64,000 bases of DNA from Piliocolobus tephrosceles (lineage: Eukaryota > Chordata > Mammalia > Primates > Cercopithecidae): NCBI RefSeq assembly GCF_002776525.5, contig NC_045443.1:53774991-53838990 (forward strand). Direction: 5' to 3'. The position numbers and the translations under genes were made by a program. Below, one piece after another: positions 55,129 through 64,000 of the stretch; the stretch's first letter is position 1; every line of letters begins with the position of its first letter. The notes below the pieces were generated by a model. That model was not told the origin of the DNA. It searched no databases and saw only the letters and a list, made by a program, of their open reading frames with translations.

Positions 55129-55823
55129 TTTTTTTTTGGCACGAAGTCTTGCTCTGTGGTCCAACCTGGAGTGCAGTGGCGCCATCTCAGCTCACTGCAA
55201 GCTCTGCCTCCCAGGTACAGGCCATTCTCCTGCCTCAGCCTCCCGACTAGCTGGGACTACAGGTGCTGGCCACCATGCAAGGCTAATATTTTGTATATTT
55301 AGTAGAGACAGGGTTTCACTGTGTTAGCCAGGATGGTCTCGATCTCCTGACCTCGTGATCTGCCCACTTCGGCCTCCCAAAGTGCTGGGATTACAGGCAT
55401 GAGCTACTGCGCCTGGCCAAGAGCTGCCCATCACTCTTACTGTGTAATGATACCTATGGCAATTGTGGGCTAGAGTCAGCAGTCACGTGAATTAACATGT
55501 CACATGAAAACCATAGTTTTATTTTATTTTACTTATTTTTTTGAGACGGAGTCTTGCTCTGTCGCCCAGGTTGGAATGCCGTGGTGCAATCATGGCTCAC
55601 TGCAACCTCGGTCACCCAGGCTCAAGCAATTCTCATGCCTCAGCCTCCCAAAGGGCTAGGATTACAAGTGTGTGCTGCCACGCCCAGCTAATTTTTGTAT
55701 TTTTAGTAGAGACAGGGTTTCACTAGGTTGGCCAGGCTGCTCTGAAACTCCTGGCCTCAAGTGATCCACCTGCCTTGGCCTCCTAAAGTGTTGGGATTAC
55801 TGGTGTGAGCCACTGTGTCTAGC
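55129..55823 (-). mobile_element. Two minus-strand Alus
   Basis: 55129-55419 (flanks GCCAATCACTCTT and GCCCATCACTCTT) and 55524-55823. Confidence 0.9.
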
Positions 55824-56130
55824 TTTGCCTTGCACTTTTATCTTATGGAGATGGTTTCTCTCCTTAAACCTCATGAACCAACTTCTGCTGGCTTCAAACT
55901 TCTGCAGCTTTCTCACCTGTTTCAGCTTTTATAGAATTAAAGAGGGTAGCCTTGCTGTGGGTGAAGCTTTGGCTTAAGGGAAGTTATGGCTGGTTTGATC
56001 TTCTATTCAGCCTACTAAAAGTTTCTCCATATCAGCAATAAGGCTGTTTCACCTTCTTATCATTTGTGTGTTCCCTGAAGTAGCACTTTTAATTTTCTTC
56101 AGGAACTTTTCCAGGAAGGAACTTTTCCAG

Positions 56131-56734
56131 GCCAGGCCTGATAGCTCACACCTGTAATCCCAGCTCTTTGGAGGCCAAGGTGGGTGGATTGCTTGAGTCA
56201 GGGAGTTCAAGACCAGCTTGGGCAACATGGCAAAACCCTGTCTCTACCAAACCAAACCAAAGAAACAAAAAAGCCCAGAAAAATTAACAGGGTGTGGTGG
56301 CATGCATCTGTGGCCTCAGTTGTTCAGCAGGCTGAGGTGGGAGGATCGCTTGAGTCAGACAGGCAGAGGTTGCAGTGAGCCAATATCGTGCCATTGCACT
56401 CCAGCCTGGGTGACAGAGTAAGACCCTGTCTCAAATTTAAGGCCAAGTGCAGTGGCTCATGCCTGTAATGCCAGCACTTTGGGAGGCCAAGGTGGGAGGA
56501 TTGCCTGAGTCCAGGAGTTTGAGACCAGCCTGGGCAACATAGCGAGACCTCATCTCTATAAAAACTACAAAAATCAGTCAGGTGTGGTGGTGCAGGCCTG
56601 TGGTGCCAGCTACTTGGGAGGCTGGGGTGGGAGGATCACTTGAGCCCAGGAGGCAGTGGGTGCAGTGAGCCAGGATTGGAACACTGCACTCCAAGCTGGG
56701 CAACAGACTGAGACCCTGTTTCAAAAAAAAAGAA
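56131..56734 (+). mobile_element. Two tandem plus-strand Alus
   Basis: 56131-56439 and 56440-56734. GGAACTTTTCC precedes the pair twice and AGAACTTTTCC follows it, a target duplication. Confidence 0.89.
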
Positions 56735-57009
56735 CTTTTCCTTCGTATTTACAACTTGGCTAACTGCTTGGTGTAAGGGGCCTAGGTTTTGGTCTGTCTC
56801 AGCTTTCAACATTGCTTTCTCACTAAGCTTAATCATGTCTACCTTTTGATTTAAAGTGAGAGGTGTGGGGCTCTTTTCTTCACTTGAGTACTTAGAGGTC
56901 ATTGTAGGGTTGTTAATGGACTTAGTTTCAATATTATTGCATGTCAGGGAATAGGGAGGCCTGAGGAGAGGGAGAGAGAGAGGAGAACAGCAGACTGGTG
57001 GAACAGTCA

Positions 57010-57330
57010 GAACACACACAACATTTATTGATTAAGTTTGTCTTCTTATATGGGCACAGTTCGTTGCACCCGCAAACAATTACAACAGTACATCAAAGAT
57101 CACTGATCACGGATCACTGTAACAGGTACAATAATAATGAAAAAGTTTGAAATATTGCAAGGATTACCAAAATGTGACATAGAGACATGAAGCAAACACA
57201 TGCTATTGGAAAAATTGCACTAATAGACTCACTCTATGTAGGGTTGCCACAAAGCTTCAATGTGTAAAAATGCAATATCTATGGAGCATAATAATATGTG
57301 AAGCACAATAAAATGAGGTATATGCCTGTA
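57010..57330 (+). mobile_element. Mariner/Tigger-like DNA transposon remnant
   Basis: Contains GAAATATTGCAAGGATTACC and ends with AAAATGAGGTATATGCCTGT, close to a known Tigger-type terminal sequence. Family assignment is tentative. Confidence 0.5.
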
Positions 57331-57423
57331 CATAGCTTTTGCCATGATGTCAGTTACCATTTTATGAATTTATCCCTCATGAGAACTCTATGTGATAGGT
57401 GCCAACATTATCCCTATTTTCTT

Positions 57424-57728
57424 TTTCTTTTTTTTTTTGAGACAGAGTCTTGCTCTGTTGCCCAGGCTGGAGTGCAGTGATTCGATCTCTGCTCACTGCA
57501 AGCTCCGTCTCCCGGGTTCACGCCTTTCTCCTACCTCAGCCTCCCGAGTAGCTGGGACTACAGGCTCCCGCCATCACGCCTGGCTAATTTTTTTTTTGTA
57601 TTTTTTTAGTAGAGACAGAGTTTCACTATGTTAGCCAGGATGGTCTCGATCTCCTGAACTCGTGATCTGCCCACCTCAGCCTTCCAAAGTGCTGGGATTA
57701 TAGGTGTGAGCCACTGCACCCACCCTCC

Positions 57729-57762
<34 letters not shown>

Positions 57763-58214
57763 TGTTTAGAAAAAAAAAGTACAGCTCGCTGCCGGCACTC
57801 ATTTAATTTTACATAAGCACACTCTTTGAGGCGGAAACAAATCTGACTGATTTTCAATGTCAAAATAAAATATAAAAACTGTTCTTGGACTTTCTTCCTT
57901 CCTTCCTTCTTTCCTTCCTTCTTTCTTTTTTTTGAGATAGAGTCCCACTTAGTCACCCAGTCTGGAGTGCAGTGGTGCAATCTTGGCTCATTGCACCCTC
58001 TGCCTCCCGGGCTCAAGCCATTCTCCTGCCTCAGCCTCCCGAGTAGCTGGGATTACAGGTGCCCGCCAACATGCCTGGCTAATTTTTGTATTTTTAGTAG
58101 AGATGGGGTTTCACTATGTTGGCCAGGCTGGTCTTGAACTCCTGACCTCAGGCGATCTGCCTGCCTCAGCCTCCCAAAGTGCTGGGATTACAGGTAGGAG
58201 CCACCGCGCCTGGT
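57424..58214 (-). mobile_element. Two minus-strand Alus with T-rich and TTCC tracts
   Basis: 57424-57725, a poly-T run at 57727-57752, a (TTCC/TTCT)n tract at about 57893-57925, then Alu 57926-58214. Confidence 0.87.
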
Positions 58215-58601
58215 CTCTTGGAGTTATTTCTAAACAGAACTAACATTAAAGTCATTGGAATAATTAGAATCGTTGTTTTGGAAAAATCGGGTTCATCAAA
58301 TGAATCTTTGGCCAACAATTGTTCAAGAATGATGTTAACATCGTACATAGGAATTCAGCATTTTCTAGGATTTGACAGTTTTAGTGATCAGAATTACTGT
58401 ATTTTGTAAGTGGAAATACCACTACTGAAAATAGAATGCTGTGTTTTTTGTTTCCAAACATTATACTAGAGCAATGTGAAAATAATAATAACAGTGAGAT
58501 ATTTCACAGCAAAGTTATCTCTGGATAAATGCTGCAGCTACAAGTGCTGCCAGCAAGTATTCTTGGGGCAAATGGGAAAAGGGCTAAATTTAAAATTTAT
58601 T

Positions 58602-58737
58602 GTTATTTTTATTTTTTGTAGAAATGGGATCTCACCATCTTGCCCAGGCTGGTCTTGAACTTCTGGGCTCAAGCAATCAGCCCACCTTGGGCTCCCAAAG
58701 TGCTGGGATCACAGGCATGAGCCACCATACCCAGCCT
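58602..58737 (-). mobile_element. Alu monomer fragment
   Basis: GTAGAAATGGGATCTCACCA to ATACCCAGCC, half-length. Confidence 0.85.
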
Positions 58738-59000
58738 TTTCCTATTTTAAAGAAGGGGGAATATGCAGAGAGCTTAAGTAAATTTGTCCAAAGTCACACA
58801 GCTGGTAAGTGGGTAAGTGGGAGAGACATTAAGCAGAGAATCAGAAAAATTGGCTCTAGAGTATGTGTGTTTAACCCCAAAACTATATGCTGTATCTCTA
58901 CAGGGAGTCATTGGGAAGGTTAAATGAGATAAACTAAGGAATGTCTGGCACACACACTCAATAGTTCAGAACCACTCAATGTGAGAAAGCTATTATATCA

Positions 59001-59599
59001 TTTTTTTTTTCTTTTGTGAGACAGAGTTTCACTCTGTAGCCCAGGCTGAAGTGCAGTGGCACAATCCCGGCTCACTGCAAGCTCTGCTTCCCTGGTTCAT
59101 GCCATTCTCCTGTCTCAGCCTCTGGAGTAGCTGGGACTACAGGCACCCACCACCACACCCGGGTAATTTTTTGTATTTTTAGTGGAAACAGGGTTTCACC
59201 GTGTTAGTCGGGATGGTCTCGATCTCCTGACTTCGTGATCCACCCACCTCAGCCTCCCAAAGTGCTGGGATTACAGGCATGAGCCACCTCGCCTGGCTGA
59301 AAGGTATTATATCTTAAAAGTGCCCTGGGCCGAGTGAGGTGGCTCACGGCTGTAATCCCAGCACTTTGGGAGGCTGAGGCAGGCGGATCACGAGGTCAGG
59401 AGAACAAGACCATCCTGGCCAACATAGTGAAACCCCATCTCTACTAAAAATACAAAAATCAGCTGGGTGTGGTGGCACGTGCCTATAGTCCCAGCTCCTC
59501 GGGAGGCTGAGGCAGGAGAATCACTTGAACCAGGGAGTCGGAGGTTTTAGTGAGCCGAGATGGTGCCACTACACTGCAGCCTGGCGACAGAGTGAGATG
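59001..59599. mobile_element. Inverted Alu pair
   Basis: Minus 59001-59299 with flanks TATTATATC, plus 59328-59599 lacking an A-tail. Confidence 0.88.
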
Positions 59600-60069
59600 G
59601 CATAGAGGCCTTTATCTCAAATGCCACTGGGAGGCGGTATCATCATTCAGTTTGTTTCCCTTTGTGCTTTCATCCACATAGGTGCAAACCCCTTTTCTCC
59701 TTCAGTCCTTTCACTACCTGGCTCTACCATCCTTTTAAGTCTTTTTTGGAAGTATTATCTATCAGCCTCAAGTTTCTCTCCCCATGTTGTTTGCAGACTT
59801 TGACACTTGCCTCACAGATTGCCTGTATAGTTTAAGTCCTATTGTTATTCTGGATGTTTTTGGCATCTAAAAGGATGATCTGTTCTGTAAAGGTATGGTT
59901 AATTCAGTCATTCATGAATTCATTCATTTATTCCACAAATAGGTAATGAACGTATGTGTTGGGCACTGAGATGAACTGTGGGGAAAATAATTAATGACAT
60001 GGTTTCTGCCTCTCAGAAAGTTATAGCATACTACGGGCAACAGACACAAATAAAAAAGTGTAATGAATG

Positions 60070-60348
60070 AGCCGGGCACCGTGGCTCATGTCTGTAATCC
60101 TAGCACTTTGGTAGGCTGACTCAGGTGGATCACTTGAGCTCAGAAATTTGACACCAGCCTGGCCAACATGGCGAAACCGCGTCTCTACAAAAAATACAAT
60201 AATTAGTGTGGCATGGTTGCTCATGCCTGTAGTCCCAGGTACTTGGGAGGCTGAGGTGGATTGCTTGAGTCCAGGAGGTCAGGGCTACAGTGAGCTGTGA
60301 TTGTGCCACTGTACTCCAGCCTGGATGATAGCGCAAGACTCTGTCTCA

Positions 60349-60380
<32 letters not shown>

Positions 60381-60392
60381 AAAAAAAGAAAA
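60070..60392 (+). mobile_element. Alu with GAAAA-rich tail
   Basis: GAGCCGGGCACCGTGGCTCA head; tail degenerated to (GAAAA)n. Confidence 0.9.
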
Positions 60393-60829
60393 GGTGTAAT
60401 GAAGTGTTATAGGTGCATTTTTAACCCAGTTGTCTATTTGTTTTGCCATGTTCTTAAGACGTGGATAAGATTGGTACAGAGAACACAGGCACAAAAGTAT
60501 AAATGTCACTTTTGGGAAGCTGCCAATAGTTTCATATGGACAGACCCCAGACTTCAAGGGAGGGCATAGTGAGAGATGGTGTGAAGAGGTAAGCCATGGT
60601 CAGAGCATTGCCTGCCAAGTTAAGGAGTGTGGAAGTAAAAATTATTCATCATCTACTTTATTTGGTTAAAATTAAAATAAACTATTGATCCTATGAATAT
60701 TTGATGAGAAGCCTTGGAAGTTAAAATCCTGTTGAAGTAAGTTGCTTGAAAACTTGAAATAATCCTATGTTAGTTATTTTCCTCATTAATAAAATAAAAA
60801 AGAGAAGATTAGAAAATACGTTACAGGAC

Positions 60830-61180
60830 CAACAGCTTTGTATGCCCACTGCACAGCAACAGACCGATACATTGAGACAGTAGGGTTTGCAGCAGAGAAA
60901 GAGTTTAATGATTGCAGGGTGGCTTAGCAAGGAGATGAGAGGAGATCTTCAAGTCCATCTCCCTGAGGAGTTCTGGGCTGGGGTTCTTAAGGGGATTGTG
61001 GAGAGTGAGGGGCTGGAAAATTGGGGTCATTGAGTGGTTGGGGTCAAGGGGATAAAGCGTCAGGATGTGGAAACTGCATTCTTTGGTGAGTCAGCTCCTC
61101 GTATGATCCTTCAGAACTGCTGATGTCAATAGGGTCCTTCAGATCCACTGATGTCATTAGTTTCACTGGTGTGTAGGACC
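60830..61180 (-). mobile_element. Possible ERV LTR remnant
   Basis: Non-coding block with AGAAAGAGTTTAATGATTGC and GAGGAGTTCTGGGCTGGGGT, resembling the reversed 3' part of an old LTR. Family not assigned. Confidence 0.4.
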
Positions 61181-61959
61181 TGAAAGGATATCTCAAATGG
61201 AAAACAACATTTTATAATGTTCAAGTTGTCATCTATAATAGAGCAGTTAAGGAGAACTACACTATCCAATCTGTGTGATTCTAGGACAATATGCCCTAAA
61301 CAACGATGAGAGAGCAGGTCAGAAAGCCAGCTGACATAATGACTAATGCTGAATGTGTTGCAAGCTTGGTTTATTTTCATTTCTTTCCGTCTCTTCTTTC
61401 CTGATTAATTTTAAAAGGTTTATAAGGACAGTTCCAAATATGTTCTATTGACACAGGAGCATAATAAACAAAAGGAGAATGGGGCCATAGTCACATCTCA
61501 GTTTAAATATGATAAGCTCTGTCTCTTGTTATCATAAACTATTGAAAAGTAGCAGAGAGTACTGTCATATTTGTTTAAATGCCGGAGTTTTAGATTGATC
61601 TCACAGGAATGTTCCTTCTAACAGAGCACGTGATGATCACAAAGCCAATAAAACATGTTCTGGGACATTGCAATTGCTCTTTAATCTATTTGATGCGTTT
61701 GGTATAGTAAACTGAGTTTTTAAAACCTAAACTATAAATTAACCTACCAGACTTTAGATAAGCAATCTGCCAACATAAATATTGTGTAGGTTCTTTTGTT
61801 AGCCATAAAGCTATACATCTTTTGGCTCTAGCTGTCTTCTAGTAGACTGCTTCACATAAAGGATTCACAGATTCACATTAAAGCACAACATCGTCTTGTT
61901 CCTTCACAGGAATTTGGATTTGTCTGAAGACAATGGGAAGCCATGGAAAGTTTTGTTTC
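61181..61959. other. Unassigned AT-rich sequence
   Basis: No repeat or coding exon recognised in these 780 bases. Confidence 0.45.
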
Positions 61960-62524
61960 TTTTTTTTGCAATGACTCTTGGGTTCAAGCAATTCTCATGC
62001 ATCAGCTTCCCGAGTAGCTGGAATTACAGGCGTGTGCCACCATTCCCAGCTAATTTTTTTGTATTGTTAGTAGAGGTGGGGTTTTGCCATGTTGGCCAGC
62101 TGGTCTCGAACTCCTGACCTCAAGTGATTCACCTGCCTTGGCCTCCCAAAGTGCTGGGGTTACAAGCGTGAACCACCATTTCTGGCCCATGGAAGGGTTT
62201 TAAGCAGAGTAGAAACATAGTCAGAGTTGTGTTTTATTTATTTATTTATTTGATAGGGTCTCACTCTGTCATCCAAGCTGGAGTGCAGTGGCATGATCAT
62301 GGCTCACTGCAGCCTCCACCTTCCCAGGCTCAGGTGATCCTCCCACCTCAGCCTCCTGAGTAGCTGGGAGTACACCACCACACCTGGCTAATTTTTGTAT
62401 TTTGTGTAGAGACGGGGTTTTGCCATGTTGGCCAGGCTGGTCTCGAACTCCTGGGCTCAAGTGATCTTCCCACCTCAGCCTTCCAAAGTGCTGGGATTAC
62501 AGGTGTGAGCCACCACCCCTGGCC
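61960..62524 (-). mobile_element. Two minus-strand Alus
   Basis: 61960-62188 (5' part missing) and 62237-62524, the latter flanked by AGAGTTGTGTTTTAT. Confidence 0.9.
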
Positions 62525-62559
62525 TCAGAGTTGTGTTTTATAAATAAACTCTGGAGCCC

Positions 62560-62900
62560 TGTAGAGGGAAAATAGGAGGGGAGAGAGCAACCAGAGGTGG
62601 AGCAATCCTAGCAGACTGTTGCCGGAATCCAGGTGAGAAATACTCATGGCCTGAACTAAGGCAGTAAAGTGGAGACGGAAGGGATGGGATAGACATAATG
62701 ACTTAAGGAAGTAGAATTAATACTGATTGGACATGGGGGATGAGGAAGGGGTCTAGGATGATTCCCAGGTTTCAGACTTGGGCAACTGGATGGAAGGGAG
62801 TTGTCTGGCATCTATTAGGCACTTACTAAATTTGTTGAATACATGTGCAGATAGGGAATAACATGAAAATGAGGAGAAGGACCAGATTACAGTGAATCAT
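62560..62900. mobile_element. L2-like remnant
   Basis: Text such as CATGGCCTGAACTAAGGCAG and GTTTCAGACTTGGGCAACTG resembles L2; approximate limits. Confidence 0.45.
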
Positions 62901-62989
62901 CATTATTTTGGTTTTGAATGTGTTGAGTCTGAGGTACTGCTGTGATTCTCCCTAAGTATGATTTTACTATGGGGTCATACTGTGACTCC

Positions 62990-64000
62990 TCACATTTAAT
63001 ATAAAATGAAAAATGAGCAAAAGATTTGAATAGGCATTTCACCAAAGAAGGCAAACAAATAGCCAATAAGCACATTAAAGGATGCTCAACATCGTTAGTC
63101 ATTAGGGAAATGCAAATCAAAATCACAATGAGATATCAATCCATACCAACTAGGATGGCTAATATTAAAAAAGATAATATGGCTAGGTGCGGTGGCTCAT
63201 GCCTGTAATCCCAGCACTTTGGGAGGCCAAGGTGAGTGGATCACTTGAGGTCAGGAGTTCGAGACCAGCCTAGTCAACATGGCAAAACCTCGTCTCTACT
63301 AAAAATACAAAAATTAGCCAGGCATGGTGGCATGCGCCTGTAATCCCACCTACTCAGGAGGCTGAGGCGGGAGAATCACTTGAATCCAGCACGCAGAGGT
63401 TGCAGTGAGCTGAGATCGTGCCACTGCCCTACAGCCTGGGCGACAGAGTGAGACTTCCTCTCAAAAAAAAAAAAAAATAAATAAAGATAGTGTTGGTGAG
63501 CATGTGGAGAATTTGGAACCCTCATATGAAGCTGGTGAGATTGTAAAATGATGCAGCCTCTTTGGAAAACAGTTTGGAGACTTCCTCAAAATGTTAAAAA
63601 TAGAGTTATCATTTGACCCAGCAACTTCACTCTTAGGATATATATATTCAAGAGACTTGAAGGCATATGTCTACACAAAAAACCTATATGTAAATATTCA
63701 TTTCAACATTATTCATAATAACACAAAAAAGCAGAAACAACCCAAATGTTTATCAACTGATGAATGCATAAACAAAATGTGGAATAGTCACACAATGGAA
63801 TATGATTCAGACATTAAAATGAAGTACTGATAAATAGATGAACCTTGAAAACATTATGCTAAACAGAAGAAGCCAGTCACAAAGGCCACATATTGTGTGA
63901 TTCCATTTATATGAAATGTCCAGAATAGGCAAATCCACAAACATGGAAAGTAGATTACTGGTTGCCAGGAGTAGGGTGGGGGAGGAGAGAATGGGAGGTG
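62990..64000 (+). mobile_element. L1 ORF2/3' end, interrupted by an Alu
   Basis: AGGGAAATGCAAATCAAAAT and ATGGAATATGATTCAGACAT are typical L1 3' text in sense orientation. A full Alu (63183-63477) splits it, with duplicated target AAAGATA. Many frame breaks; not active. The window ends inside it. Confidence 0.85.

Noticed and set aside
62887..63830. Short open frames at the right end
   Set aside because: They are fragments of a decayed L1 3' end with many stops, interrupted by an Alu.
54000..64000. Coding exons of HSD17B6 upstream of PRIM1
   Set aside because: Expected next gene in human synteny, but no exon with its N-terminal or Rossmann-fold sequence is seen; coding exons probably lie beyond the window.

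Overview
This is nuclear DNA from a primate, most likely an Old World monkey. The non-coding sequence is saturated with Alu elements, alongside L1, L2, MIR, MER5A and ERV LTR fragments. Several of the youngest Alus carry the variant positions I associate with the cercopithecid AluYR group (right-arm text such as CTCGCCCGGCTAG and TGGCCGGATC). No prokaryotic or organellar features are present. Two runs of 400 N (19990-20389 and 30944-31343) are assembly gaps of nominal size.

Two protein-coding genes lie head-to-tail on the minus strand. NACA (about 13.83-27.00 kb) encodes the ribosome-associated chaperone subunit alpha-NAC. All coding exons are present and add up to 215 codons plus stop. It also carries the giant alternative exon (18032-23184) of the muscle isoform skNAC, whose tandem proline/lysine-rich repeat is broken by the first gap. 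PRIM1 (about 31.60-53.79 kb) encodes the catalytic small subunit of DNA primase. All 13 coding exons can be placed to the base and sum to 1260 nt (419 codons plus stop). This gene order matches human 12q13.3 (PTGES3 - NACA - PRIM1 - HSD17B6).

Region by region: 1-13.8 kb is intergenic sequence downstream of NACA, almost entirely Alu with an ERV-type LTR, a second broken copy of the same LTR and a shattered antisense L1. 13.8-27.0 kb is NACA. 26.9-27.2 kb is its GC-rich promoter with a pyrimidine-rich start and a YY1-type site. 27.0-31.6 kb is the short spacer to PRIM1, mostly Alu, with the second gap. 31.6-53.8 kb is PRIM1. 53.74-53.99 kb is its promoter with E2F-, NRF1- and ZNF143-type motifs. 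54-64 kb is repeat-rich sequence upstream of PRIM1 with no coding exon that I can recognise.

The most unusual biology is in PRIM1 splicing. One gene combines a U12-type AT-AC intron (intron 7), a GC-AG intron (intron 4), a 69-nt intron (intron 3), a very weak GT donor (intron 6) with a nearby decoy, and an Alu A-tail occupying the branch-point window of intron 10. A repeat cluster with a template-switch appearance flanks exon 2. I found no evidence for an undescribed gene system; this is a conserved mammalian locus with informative splicing and repeat architecture.
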